From assembly GCA_024699855.1 (NCBI GenBank), contig JAMPIQ010000003.1:620001-684000 (forward strand): a stretch of DNA of 64,000 bases, read 5' to 3'. Origin of the DNA: Aphelenchoides besseyi. Its lineage: Eukaryota; Nematoda; Chromadorea; Rhabditida; Aphelenchoididae. The notes below the pieces were generated by a model. It searched no databases, was not told the origin of the DNA, and was given only the letters and a program-made list of their open reading frames with translations. How positions within the stretch are numbered: position 1 is the stretch's first letter; each line of letters starts with the position of its first letter. Positions 1 through 9,119 of the stretch are shown here, piece after piece. The position numbers and the translations under genes were made by a program.

Positions 1-297
1 TCAATGTGACTTGGATAACTCGATCGAAGATAAAGCGTACTCCGCAAATCTTTTTGTTCGTTTGTTGTGAGACGTAAAAAGCAACACCCGTTTTCGTTCG
101 CCAACTATCGCTTGGCGGTCTGCTTGCGTGTAGGACAAAACCAGAGCCCAGAGTTGTTGTTGAATTGCCATTAGTCCAAGTTTCAGATAATCCAAAGATA
201 TCGAATTTGATTTTCGAGGCCCGTTTTTCAAAGTCAGCCAGCGATGCATCGGTTCTGATAGAGCGAACGTTGAGTGAGCAAATGTTCAACTTCTCCA
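1..297 (-). CDS. Non-LTR retrotransposon APE-type endonuclease, N-terminal fragment (partial)
   Basis: Reading the minus strand from an ATG at 297 gives an open frame of 99 codons that runs off the left edge. It begins MEKLNICSLNVRSIRTD and continues DIFGLSETW, followed by a TKTGVAFYVS segment. This order (N-V-R-S/T near the start, then G-L-x-E-T) is what RTE/craniate-like reverse-transcriptase elements show at the start of the apurinic endonuclease domain, where the Asn and Glu bind metal. The endonuclease nicks target DNA for target-primed reverse transcription. The reverse transcriptase, if present, lies outside the window. Upstream (to about 480) the frame is broken, probably element 5' sequence. 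Clade assignment is inference. Confidence 0.65.
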
Positions 298-498
298 TTT
301 GTTGTTGAGTCCAGCTGACCCAGGAGTTCAGGCAGTATATTCAGATAGAGCCTTAGAAGCTTCCCTTTGCGATTGGTGTCGTCGGTGATCAGGAGTTCCT
401 TCGGTTGTTGTTGAGTCGGCCGAATAAAAAGTCGATCAACAAGAGAGCGGCGCAAAACCACGACCACTCGCCATGGCTGCACGAAGAGAATTGTTGAT

Positions 499-807
499 AT
501 GATTTTTATTGAAAAAGAAGTAAACAATAAAGAAATTACCATCAAGCAATGTGAAGAAATGATTAAAAATTGTGTTTTCGGTACTTTGAAGAAAAGTGGA
601 CATTCATATCATACAAATAATAATGTCTTAAAGGATTATCCAAATAGATTTACTAGTTTATTCAAATCTAAACACTATTTAAAAGAAAAGTGTGTTTTGA
701 TTGAAACTAAAGTATTTTCACATTATAATCGAGAACATTCCGTAAATGCATTAGAAAATATAAATTGTAACACAGTTGCAACCTCCATTCATAGATCTGC
801 TGGGTAA
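499..807 (+). CDS. Hypothetical protein in an AT-rich island
   Basis: The plus-strand frame is 102 codons, rich in Lys, Asn, Ile and Cys, ending NTVATSIHRSAG. Codon choice is strongly A/T-ended (aat, aaa, att), unlike the neighbouring genes, and the AT-rich stretch spans roughly 485 to 960. The minus strand of 800-870 could encode a hydrophobic helix (FATITIFIGIALCVILIF). No family was recognised. It abuts the retrotransposon fragment ending near 480 and may be foreign DNA or simply an AT-rich intergenic run. Confidence 0.25.
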   Translation: MIFIEKEVNNKEITIKQCEEMIKNCVFGTLKKSGHSYHTNNNVLKDYPNRFTSLFKSKHYLKEKCVLIETKVFSHYNREHSVNALENINCNTVATSIHRSAG

Positions 808-1023
808 ATATAAGAATTACACATAGAGCAATACCAATAAATATGGTAATAGTGGCGAATATTATCCAAGGTAGTAGTAGTCGATGTAACTAAATTTTAT
901 AATTACAAGTGAAAGTCATGGTATTTTTAAACCTATTCAATTTCAAAATAAATGTTAAGTCTTTCATCTTGAATAACTACTACCCTTTATTGGCGGACTC
1001 AGCCGCTCACAACAATAACAACT

Positions 1024-1600
1024 AATCAGAACACTACTTGCCCGTTTTTGTTGGCTCCGAGGGAAAGGACGCATTTGACATTTCTGCTTCTGCTCGGAAC
1101 ACAACAATAAACAAAATCAAAAAGCTTCTTAAACACCCAATTTTGAAACCTTTAAAATGACTTACGTTGTTTCGAGCCGACCATCGTTGACCATCAGTTT
1201 GCTGAGAATCTACACGACGCTTGATTCCGATATCCGAAGTGACGAAAGCCTGAAATGAAAAAGAAAGTAAAATGTTAAAATTCAAGTCGCTTACCTGTTC
1301 GACATGTCCGACATTCTTATTATCAACACACGGCCGCGCAGGTCTCAATGAACGGGATTAACAGCTCATCATTTCATTTATTTCCAATATCTACGACGTT
1401 GAGAAAGTATCGGTTAGGACCGACGATGTTGGGTTGGGTCGAGCGGGAGTTATCGGCATAGTTGGAACTTGATTGCACGGCTAAACGTACGTTCCATCGC
1501 TTGCCATTGTGCTTGGTCTTTAATCGTTTCCGTCCCCAAGCGATCGGCTGTTGGGTATTTGATTCCGATAACTCATCCGCAAATGACTAAAAAGTAAATA
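1024..1600 (-). other. Possible exons of an unidentified minus-strand gene
   Basis: On the minus strand, an open stretch after a TTTTTAG acceptor near 1589 reads FADELSESNTQQPIAW and ends NVVDIGNK-stop near 1376. Two further intron-like blocks follow: GTAAGCG...TTTCAG around 1250-1300 and GTAAGTC...GAGCAG around 1090-1165, flanking an 84-bp piece starting AFVTSDIGIKRR. Phases do not join into one clean model. No domain was recognised. Confidence 0.2.
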
Positions 1601-1924
1601 AGAATATGTTCTGCTTCTTTCGAGTGTTAGTTACTAAACTTCGGTTTATTGGGCCGAAAGTTGAACTGACAAAAAACCAATAATGAATTTAAAAAAAGGG
1701 ATTCCCATGAAAAGGTGATCCTAACCGCTGCCTCCTGGATTCGCGGTGTGTGTCATCGATTTTCGTGCGACTCGTGACAAATAATAATTAATCGCAAAAA
1801 CTTTTTTCATTATAGAATTCGACTTTTTTGTCGTAGAAATTAAATTTCGTCTCAGTAATATTTATGGTAAATGAAGAGTCGAGACAAGTGATGTTATATT
1901 GAATAGAACCTGAAAAATGAATAT

Positions 1925-2182
1925 TCAAGTGAATAAAAGTAGGAGAATTAAGAAGTAATTGATTGAGAGCGGGCTGATTAAGATCGTTGGGATTGTTGAG
2001 TTATCCGACCACCAATGGCGAAATTCTTCAATATCGTCAAACTTTTTAAGCAAAACGTATTTTACAGTTTTTGGTGCTCGACGTTTTGATGTTTGTGAAT
2101 TTGGTTCAACATCGTCAGCTGATTGCATAGCTGCCACAGTATCATCATAAGCAATCTCTTCCAGTAACGACGACAAATCCAT
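1925..2182 (-). CDS. Short hypothetical protein, possible remnant of a larger gene
   Basis: An 85-codon minus-strand frame starts MDLSSLLEEIAYDDTV, has an acidic N-terminus, then KRRAP and a segment KKFDDIEEFRHWWSDN. The last segment resembles the leader found before FLYWCH or Mutator-like transposase domains in some nematode proteins, but no zinc-binding residues follow. The C-terminus (YFLILLLLFT) looks like read-through. It may be a first exon or a truncated repeat copy. Confidence 0.25.
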   Translation of the reverse strand: MDLSSLLEEIAYDDTVAAMQSADDVEPNSQTSKRRAPKTVKYVLLKKFDDIEEFRHWWSDNSTIPTILISPLSINYFLILLLLFT

Positions 2183-2573
2183 TTTAAATGAGGTGATAAG
2201 AACGAAAAATGATGACTATTGAACGAAAGAAGAGAGGAGAAAACTGCGATTGCAAAAAAAACATATTGATTTACTGTACACTCTGTGGTCATTAAACGAG
2301 CTAAAACCGAGTTTAAATTTTTAATGCAATGATTACTTTCTATTCTTTTTGCGTCAATGTATCGTAGATTATAACAGGGCCAAAGGAATTAAAAATATAA
2401 GCGAATTGTCTACTGTAGTATTGGGAGTCCCCGATATCAAATAATTGGTCAAACGTTTGTTGGTCGAAATTTTCGTATTCAATAGCATTAGAAAACATAG
2501 GCAGTAATTAAGTATTTATTTCGGACGGAGAAGCTGTGCGGATACGTACATATTCAACGCTAGGCTTCTTATA

Positions 2574-3218
2574 CAGGGTGGGCAAAAATGAATGACCTTG
2601 TCGAAATCTCAAAGAACGTTCTTATTTTTGATTTTTTTCCGAACAAACCGTATATTTTCTGAATCCGTACAATCCCCAAATTCAGATGATACCAAATTTG
2701 GAATTTCGATATTTTGACCTAAGGGTCCCCCTTTGCTTGTGAACCACCGAGTTGGAAAAAAAACTTGATTAACAAAAAAATCAACAATTTAACGAACTTC
2801 GACTTGACCACCTTTTCTGTCGATGCAGATATCCAATCGTCGAGAAAAGTTTGCGGCGATTCGCTCTCGCATTGTTCGATTTTGCCAAATTTCGCGTAAT
2901 CGTATTCGGTTTCGATGAAGATTCGTACATAACAAGCTTTCTCTTGATTGGAGTAAACCATTTTCAAACAGAATAACGAGGAAATGAGGCAAAAAGACGA
3001 AAACCGTCGTAATTTTGATCACTTTTCCAACTCGGTGGTTCACAAGCAAAGGGGGGACCCTTAGGTCAAAATATCGAAATTTTCGAAATTCCAAATTTGC
3101 TATCATCAGAATTTGGGGATTGTAAGGATTTAGAAAATATACGGTTTGTTCGGGAAAAAATCAAAGATAAACGAGATATTCGAGATTTCGACAAGGTCAT
3201 TCATTTTTGCCCACCCTG
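2574..3218 (-). mobile_element. Internally deleted Tc1/mariner-like element with long inverted repeats
   Basis: The element begins CAGGGTGGGCAAAAATGAAT and ends with its reverse complement, flanked by TA at 2572-2573 and 3219-3220. Inverted homology extends about 190-205 bp from each end (2574-2762 and 3013-3218). The centre, on the minus strand, encodes a transposase N-terminus (MVYSNQEKACYVRIFIE) and, in another frame, a C-terminus (MRERIAANFSRRLD...GGQVEVR stop). These match the two ends of the fuller transposase at 14164-15356. All catalytic residues are missing: the deletion joins about residue 28 to the last ~36 residues near 2894-2905. It is non-autonomous. Confidence 0.85.
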
Positions 3219-3324
3219 TAGCGTGGATTGGATCTGAGAATGTGAGGAGTGAAAACAAATTTGCATTCTGATTTGTTTAAAGCAACTAGTCAACTTGTTG
3301 TCCATTCGGTTTGGCTGTTGCAAG

Positions 3325-3842
3325 ATGTCGTCAAGTCGTTCAACTTGTTGTCTGCGACACGCAAAGTGTAGGAACACTGGAGAAGATCAACATCTCGTTT
3401 CTTACGCGGTCAGTCCAGCGCTCAAAAGTGAGAAAACATCGCCGGTTAGTTTTGGACGATTGTTGCACTGAATTCTGAAGATGTTTCAGTTGACGCCTTC
3501 AAACTTTTCCACCGATCGCAGCAAACAAAACGATTTAACCGAACTCGAGACACCCAAAACAAAAACCGAAATCCAAACTTCAACTTCGTTCAGCCGATCA
3601 AGCGCTTTTCGTCAATCCGCAGAAATTGAAACAACGAGATTTGGTTGTCAATTCAAACGGTCAATACTTTTTGCTTCGTTGGCTCACAATCGACAATCCG
3701 GCTGGAGTGCCATTGATTGATCGTCAGAAATTGATTGCAATTATCGAGCACAATGCTAATGTTTTCAAAAAGTAAGTTCGTTGCTGTCATCATCTTTTAA
3801 ATCTTCAGTTCGTGTCGTTGCGAGGATCACAGTTCGACTTGA
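3325..3842 (+). CDS. Small gene of unknown function with an apparent +1 frameshift
   Basis: Exon 1 (3325-3444) reads MSSSRSTCCLRHAKCRNTGE and ends in phase 0. A 45-bp intron (GTTAGT...TTTCAG, 3445-3489) precedes exon 2, which reads LTPSNFSTDRSKQNDLTELE. Near 3630-3660 the coding signal moves by +1 to a frame reading DLVVNSNGQYFLLRWL, followed by PLIDRQKLIAIIEHNANVFK. A second intron (GTAAGTTCG...TCTTCAG, 3772-3808) leads to a short last exon ending CEDHSST. The protein would be about 170 residues with a Ser/Thr-rich, Cys-containing start. No family was recognised. The retrotransposon lies ~215 bp downstream and does not break this model. The shift may be a real lesion or a sequence error. Confidence 0.4.
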
Positions 3843-4052
3843 GAAGTTTGTTTTTTACGTGGTCATTTGCGTTTTTGTTAGACGAATAAACTCAACATCA
3901 GCGGTTCGAATTTAAAAGTTTGTGACACTATTCACACGATCGACAAATCGTTGAGCCTCCGCATTTCCATCTTCATTGACTCCACCCGTCATCACAATCT
4001 TACTGATCGAAAACAACAGAAACGAAATCTTTTCGTTCCTAATCGCTTCATT

Positions 4053-4057
4053 GCAAC
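4053..4057. repeat. 5-bp target-site duplication (left copy, GCAAC)
   Basis: GCAAC directly precedes the 5' LTR, and the same GCAAC follows the 3' LTR at 8896-8900. Five bases is the usual duplication length for Ty3/gypsy integrases, so both element borders are confirmed. Confidence 0.9.
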
Positions 4058-4237
4058 TGTTCGGGGCTGTAAATGATGTCTCTTACTCCTGTTGGGTCCT
4101 AGCCCGATCACTTCGCTGGGTTCCGATGGGACAGCCGCTCGCTGTTGGTGGTAAAAAAACACAAGGTTGTTACTGTTGTTGATTTTTATTGTATCCAAAT
4201 AAACTTGTTCTTGGTCAGTCTCCGTCAAGACTGAACA
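4058..4237 (+). repeat. 5' LTR (180 bp)
   Basis: It starts TGTTCGGGGC and ends AAGACTGAACA, and matches 8716-8895 base for base by eye. It contains an AATAAA at 4198-4203, a plausible polyadenylation signal. Confidence 0.95.
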
Positions 4238-4240
4238 AAT

Positions 4241-4253
4241 TGGCGCAGACAGC
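4241..4253 (+). promoter_or_regulatory. Primer-binding site of the retrotransposon
   Basis: TGGCGCAGACAGC lies three bases after the 5' LTR. The leading TGG pairs with a tRNA CCA end, as expected for minus-strand priming. The tRNA species was not identified. Confidence 0.6.
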
Positions 4254-4321
4254 ACCCGAATCGAGAACCCGGTGAGTGACTGAAAACTTCTTTCCGTTGT
4301 TTGGTTTCGTGGAATTGCAGG

Positions 4322-6649
4322 ATGGAAAAGCGTTTGCCACCAGAGAAGGTCTGTAAGGGCCAAATAACCAAGTCCAGCAATGCGATCAACGAAGCGATCG
4401 AGGATTTCAAGCAAGTGGACATCACGTCGCTGACGGACGCGGTCAAGAAGGAACTGCGAGGTTTCACAGCAAAGGTGACGCGCTCCATCAGCAACATCCA
4501 GAACTACGAGGCGGCGTGGGGTTTGAACGGAGGAGACGGAATGGACGCTTATTTGAAGGATACCAACGATTATCGAGAACGAGTGCTGCAGGGAGAGATG
4601 TTGCTCAGCGAGATCGAATTCATCTTGCAGCCGAAAACTCCGGCGACAAGCACGAGCCGTGCCACCAAAACGGCCGTACAAACGACGTCGAAGTTGCTCG
4701 AAGCTCGTTCGTTGATAAGCACCTTCACGTTCGACCCAGAGTCCGAAGCTGATTTCGAAGATTGGTTGGCTCAATTTAAGTCGGTTGCAAATCTGTTGGC
4801 TCTGAACGCGTTGGAGCAGCGCACTCTGCTCATTTCGTTGCTGGGAACCACGGAGCGGGCGCGACTGGCCGATAGTTTGTATCCGGAGCGCCCGGAGAGC
4901 ACCGTGTTCGACACGATTGTTCTGAAGTTGTCGGGTCTGTTCACTAATCGTCAGACAATGTTTCAGAAGCGCTTGGATTTTCTGTCAGTCCGACATCGAG
5001 ACGGCGAATCGATGGATGAGCTATGCGGACGGGTGAACAAGCTGTTCTCCAAAGCGAATTGGGGAAGCATTACAAACGATCAGGTGAAATCCTTGATTCT
5101 TGTAAATTCACTTAAGGCCGAAGGCGATCAACCGTACTTTGAAGCAGTACTCCGTGAATTGGAGATCAAAGAGGGAAACACGACGTTGGAGGGACTGCAA
5201 GGAACTCTACGAAACGTCGCTGATCACGCTCGTAATCGCCAGAGAGCCGCAATGGAAACGCCGAATTTCGGAGCTCAATCGGTAAACAGTAAAACCAACG
5301 TTCTCGCTGTTCAGAAACACAAGCCGAAGCCGAAACCACGAAAGGACAAAAACAAGTCGAAAGGAAAGGAGAAGTCGTCGAAAACGTGTCGACATTGCGG
5401 AAAAGAACACACCGAGGAGTGCAAGTTTCGTGAGTCCGAATGTTTCGAATGCCATGAGAAAGGACATATCCGTTCGGTTTGCCCGAAACTGAAACCGAAG
5501 TTGCATCATGTTCGAATCAACACGTTGTACCAGCATCGGCACAAGGCGATGGTAAGCGTTAACGATGAACGTTTAGAAGTTCAATTGGACAGTGGCGCTG
5601 ACACAAATGTGATCGGGTTGAATCAATGGCAACAACTCAACGAGCCGCTACTACGAGACTGTAAGCTTCGACCCGTCGGAGTCGATGGTAAACCACTCAC
5701 GGTTGTGGGAGAGTTTGAAGGACTAGTGAGATGGAATGGTCAAATGGACCGCACTACATTCATAGTCAGCAGTCGGAATGACGTAGCACTGTTGGGAAGT
5801 CGAACGATGGATCGACTGCAAATGGTTCAATACGCGGACGGTATCAACATGATCGATCAGGACTCCGCGAAACCGAAAGACGATGGGCAGAACGAGACAG
5901 ATGGATCCGAGTTGACAGCAAAACTCACGGCTAAGTTCCCAAGTTTATTTGCATGTGAATTGGGAAAGTGCAATTTTGCAGAAGCTACTCTTGATGTCGA
6001 TCCAAACGCAAAAGTCGTGCACCTATCGCGACGACCTCTTGCGTTGGCTGTGGAACCACTGGTGGAGAACGAACTCAACCGATTGGTCGACATGGGAATT
6101 TTGGCACCAGTGGAGAAATCGAAATGGGCAACGCCCATCGTGGTCGCGAAGAAAGCCAACGGTAAGATCAGGATTTGCGGTGACTACTCGACGGGTCTCA
6201 ATCGAGCTCTCGCCGACGATTGTTATCCGTTGCCGAATATCGATGATATCTTCGCGAAGCTTCGAGGACAACGTTTCTTCAGTCAATTGGATTTATCGGA
6301 TGCCTACCATCAGTTGGTCCTCGATGAAGAGTCTCGTAAGTTGACAACGATTACCACACACAAAGGTCTGTTTCAATACCAACGCCTAAACTTTGGGTTT
6401 AAAAACTGCACCCTCAGTTTTTCAGAGAGTCATGGATCAGGTGATGGCAAGGATACCTGGAGTGATCGTCTATTTGGACGATATCCTGATCTCTGGTTCG
6501 TCAGTGAAAGAGCACGACGAACGTGTCGAGACGGCGTGCAAGCAATTGGAAGAATGTGGACTCAAGCTACAACTACCAAAGTGTACGTTTCGACGAAAAT
6601 CGGTTGTCTATTTAGGTCAAATCGTCGATGCCAATGGAATTCGACCTGA
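4322..6649 (+). CDS. Gag, protease and N-terminal reverse transcriptase of the Ty3/gypsy element
   Basis: The frame starts at ATG 4322 (MEKRLPPEKV) just after the untranslated leader. It contains a gag region with a zinc knuckle of the form C-x2-C-x4-H-x4-C (CFECHEKGHIRSVC) preceded by a second Cys/His cluster, then an aspartic protease active site (LDSGADTNVIG, about 5587). The reverse transcriptase fingers and palm follow (GKIRICGDYSTGLN, then FFSQLDLSDAYHQL). Family-like sequence stops near 6395, where the frame leaves the conserved palm; the remaining codons to 6649 are out-of-frame tail. Gag and pol share one frame up to this point, so no programmed gag-pol shift is evident. The break is described in the findings. 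Confidence 0.9.
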   Translation: MEKRLPPEKVCKGQITKSSNAINEAIEDFKQVDITSLTDAVKKELRGFTAKVTRSISNIQNYEAAWGLNGGDGMDAYLKDTNDYRERVLQGEMLLSEIEFILQPKTPATSTSRATKTAVQTTSKLLEARSLISTFTFDPESEADFEDWLAQFKSVANLLALNALEQRTLLISLLGTTERARLADSLYPERPESTVFDTIVLKLSGLFTNRQTMFQKRLDFLSVRHRDGESMDELCGRVNKLFSKANWGSITNDQVKSLILVNSLKAEGDQPYFEAVLRELEIKEGNTTLEGLQGTLRNVADHARNRQRAAMETPNFGAQSVNSKTNVLAVQKHKPKPKPRKDKNKSKGKEKSSKTCRHCGKEHTEECKFRESECFECHEKGHIRSVCPKLKPKLHHVRINTLYQHRHKAMVSVNDERLEVQLDSGADTNVIGLNQWQQLNEPLLRDCKLRPVGVDGKPLTVVGEFEGLVRWNGQMDRTTFIVSSRNDVALLGSRTMDRLQMVQYADGINMIDQDSAKPKDDGQNETDGSELTAKLTAKFPSLFACELGKCNFAEATLDVDPNAKVVHLSRRPLALAVEPLVENELNRLVDMGILAPVEKSKWATPIVVAKKANGKIRICGDYSTGLNRALADDCYPLPNIDDIFAKLRGQRFFSQLDLSDAYHQLVLDEESRKLTTITTHKGLFQYQRLNFGFKNCTLSFSESHGSGDGKDTWSDRLFGRYPDLWFVSERARRTCRDGVQAIGRMWTQATTTKVYVSTKIGCLFRSNRRCQWNST

Positions 6650-8570
6650 TCCAAAGAAACTCGAAGCCATTCGAACGATGCGACAGCCGACGACGGTCCG
6701 GGACGTTCGAACATTGCTGGGGATGATCAATTATTACGGTAAATACATTCCGAAGATGCACGAGCTCAAACGGCCATTGGAACAACTCACCGTCAAAGAT
6801 GTGGAATTCAAGTGGGGTCCGGAGCAACGACAAGCCTTCAAGCGAACCAAGGAAATTCTCTCGGGAAGTCTCGTCAATGCTCATTACGACCCGAAACAGC
6901 AACTCATCGTCGCCGCAGATGCTTCCCCAACGGGAATGGGTGGCACCTTGATGCAGCGATACGATGACGGATCGATCCGCACGGTGTTCCACATGTCAAA
7001 GGCCTTCACAGAGGTGCAACAACGATACAGTCAAATCGAACGCGAGGCATTGGCGTTGATTTTGGCCGTCGAACGCTTTCGCAAGTTTGTTTTTGGTCGT
7101 CATTTTGTCTTGCAGACCGATCATCGGCCGCTTCTGGCGCTGTTCAAGACCGAGAATACAAAGGGTCTCGATGCACGGACCACCAACCGACTTGCGAGAT
7201 GGGCTCTTCGACTGTTGGGTTTCGATTTTGAAATTGAGTACGTGAATACGAATGCCTTCGGATACGCCGATGCGCTGTCGCGACTAATCGAAGACCGCAA
7301 ATCGAATGTTGATGAGGACATGGAAGAAGTCATTGGAGCTTTCATGGTGGAAGAGGAGGAGTTACGAGCGATGTCTACTGAAGCGGGAACTGCGATTCAC
7401 AGGTCAGGTAGTGGAGAGATTCAGTCAGCTACTTTCAGTGACCCAACGTTCAATCTGCTGCTGAAGAAAGTGCAGAGCAAATGGGAAGATTCAGATCGTG
7501 AATGCCCGTTGATTGGACCTTATTGGACGAAACGTGCGCAGCTCTACGCCGTCAATGGAGTTGTTATGTGGCAGAACCGAATCGTCGTCCCTCCGCAGCT
7601 TCGACAACGCGTTCTGGAACTGATTCACGATGGACATCCGGGAATTCGCAAAGCCAAACAATTCGCCCGACAATACGCTTATTGGCCGGGAATGAACGAT
7701 GCAATCGAGGAGACCGTCCGAACGTGCGAAGCATGTGCGTCTGTGGCAGCTGCTCCGCTCAAAGCAACTCTGAAGCCTTGGCCAACGACTACTGAACCTT
7801 GGGAGCGCATCCACATCGACTTTGGTGGGCCAATAAATGCATGGTATTTTCTGGTCATCGTCGACGCACACACCAACTTCATCATCGCCGAGAAGACCAA
7901 GACGATTTCTGCAGCGAAGACGGTGGATATTCTCAAACGTTTGTTCTTTCTCCGTGGTCCTCCTTCCACAATTGTTTCTGATAATGGTACTCAATTTACT
8001 TCCTCTCTGTTCTCTGATTTGTGTCTGTCATTTGGTATCACTCATTTGTTCTCTCATCCCTACCATCCACAATCTAATGGACGAGCTGAGCGAGCAGTAG
8101 GGCTGGTTAAGGCAAGATTGGCTAAGGGTTCTGAAGGAATCGCGGGTTTGTCTCGAGCGACCTTCTCGCTGAACTACTATCCGTCGGATACTCTACCAAA
8201 CGACGAGAGTCCCGCTGCTGCTTTCTTCCGGGGGCGAATCCGAACTCCTATGGATTCCCTGTTTCAAATGGACTACCAACCGACAACGTCCGAAGCTGAA
8301 CCGAAGACTGATGGTTCATCAAAAGTCGCCAAACGATTCGACAAACATCACGGCGCACGAGATCGTCACTTCACGCTACACGAAGAAGTCTACGTGCAAC
8401 TCAATCCGAAGACACGTATCACTGGTCGTATTGTCAAGTTCGATGGTAACCGATTGGCCCATGTTTCTACCGATCGCGGCATTCTCAAACGCCACTTCAA
8501 CCAGCTCCACAAGTGCCATCGACCGCCCAACGGCGATCCTCGACAAGCTCGCGAGACTGGAAGTTCCTGA
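6393..8570 (+). CDS. Reverse transcriptase C-terminal part, RNase H and integrase of the Ty3/gypsy element
   Basis: This frame is +1 relative to the upstream one and has no ATG of its own at the join. It resumes the reverse transcriptase with the catalytic YLDD box (6471-6482) and the thumb, then RNase H (AADASPTGMGG, later QTDHRPLLALF). The integrase has an HHCC zinc domain (HDGHPGIRKA...CEACA), a catalytic core with ThD-like IDFGG, VSDNGTQF and the HPQSNGRAE glutamate segment, and a C-terminal region up to 8570. No chromodomain was recognised. An intact upstream frame would be needed for expression. Confidence 0.9.
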   Translation: MGLKTAPSVFQRVMDQVMARIPGVIVYLDDILISGSSVKEHDERVETACKQLEECGLKLQLPKCTFRRKSVVYLGQIVDANGIRPDPKKLEAIRTMRQPTTVRDVRTLLGMINYYGKYIPKMHELKRPLEQLTVKDVEFKWGPEQRQAFKRTKEILSGSLVNAHYDPKQQLIVAADASPTGMGGTLMQRYDDGSIRTVFHMSKAFTEVQQRYSQIEREALALILAVERFRKFVFGRHFVLQTDHRPLLALFKTENTKGLDARTTNRLARWALRLLGFDFEIEYVNTNAFGYADALSRLIEDRKSNVDEDMEEVIGAFMVEEEELRAMSTEAGTAIHRSGSGEIQSATFSDPTFNLLLKKVQSKWEDSDRECPLIGPYWTKRAQLYAVNGVVMWQNRIVVPPQLRQRVLELIHDGHPGIRKAKQFARQYAYWPGMNDAIEETVRTCEACASVAAAPLKATLKPWPTTTEPWERIHIDFGGPINAWYFLVIVDAHTNFIIAEKTKTISAAKTVDILKRLFFLRGPPSTIVSDNGTQFTSSLFSDLCLSFGITHLFSHPYHPQSNGRAERAVGLVKARLAKGSEGIAGLSRATFSLNYYPSDTLPNDESPAAAFFRGRIRTPMDSLFQMDYQPTTSEAEPKTDGSSKVAKRFDKHHGARDRHFTLHEEVYVQLNPKTRITGRIVKFDGNRLAHVSTDRGILKRHFNQLHKCHRPPNGDPRQARETGSS

Positions 8571-8705
8571 GGTGAGAGGCTGCACCGCTGCTGCTCCTGC
8601 TCGCCATTCTCGATCTCTCTCTCGCCGGGTCGTGGATTGTTAATTGTTAAGTGTTAAGTTTTGTTTGTCCATTTTTGTTTCCTGTTGTTATAGCCACCAG
8701 CTATT

Positions 8706-8715
8706 GAGGGAGGAA
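8706..8715 (+). promoter_or_regulatory. Polypurine tract of the retrotransposon
   Basis: GAGGGAGGAA directly abuts the 3' LTR, the position where plus-strand DNA synthesis is primed. Confidence 0.75.
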
Positions 8716-8895
8716 TGTTCGGGGCTGTAAATGATGTCTCTTACTCCTGTTGGGTCCTAGCCCGATCACTTCGCTGGGTTCCGATGGGACAGCCGCTCGC
8801 TGTTGGTGGTAAAAAAACACAAGGTTGTTACTGTTGTTGATTTTTATTGTATCCAAATAAACTTGTTCTTGGTCAGTCTCCGTCAAGACTGAACA
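8716..8895 (+). repeat. 3' LTR (180 bp)
   Basis: Copy of 4058-4237, followed directly by the GCAAC target duplication at 8896-8900. Confidence 0.95.
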
Positions 8896-8900
8896 GCAAC

Positions 8901-9117
8901 GATAAATTAATGCCGAAAACTTTTTCGTGTCGTATTTACAAGCTGTTGTGTCTCGAGCGGAAACAGAACGCCAAGGCGTCCGCGGATCAGAAAGCGGGCG
9001 AGTGGCCGTTGTTCGTTAGTTTTGTTTTGCTCCTGTAGTACGCGCGTGTGACCGCGAATAAAGACGTTAGGTTTAACCGTCGAACTTAACAGAAGCTAAC
9101 GCATTGCAAATTCTTTT
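8901..9117. other. Short spacer between two mobile elements
   Basis: No gene was recognised. This is the continuation of the original retrotransposon target locus. Confidence 0.3.
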
Positions 9118-9119
9118 TA

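Larger units (their letters stand above)
4058..8895 (+). mobile_element. Ty3/gypsy LTR retrotransposon, near-intact and recently inserted
   Basis: This 4,838-bp element has two 180-bp LTRs that I read as identical, TG...CA termini, a primer-binding-like site 3 bp after the 5' LTR, a purine-rich tract directly before the 3' LTR and a perfect 5-bp target duplication. Internal order is gag with CCHC zinc knuckle, protease, reverse transcriptase, RNase H, integrase. Integrase after RNase H places it in the Ty3/gypsy group. No envelope-like frame follows integrase. Identical LTRs imply recent insertion. Only one coding break was seen, inside reverse transcriptase near 6398. Confidence 0.95.

Noticed and set aside
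1..249. 82-codon minus-strand frame MHRWLTLKNG...
   Set aside because: It is a shadow of the endonuclease frame, which reads through the same bases from ATG 297 with recognisable motifs.
3992..4774. 260-codon minus-strand frame across the 5' LTR and gag
   Set aside because: It lies antisense to the LTR and gag coding region and shows no family features; it follows from codon bias of gag.
4301..8570. Programmed gag-pol frameshift
   Set aside because: The frame change lies inside the reverse transcriptase palm, after protease, which is not a place where such shifts regulate gag-pol ratios.
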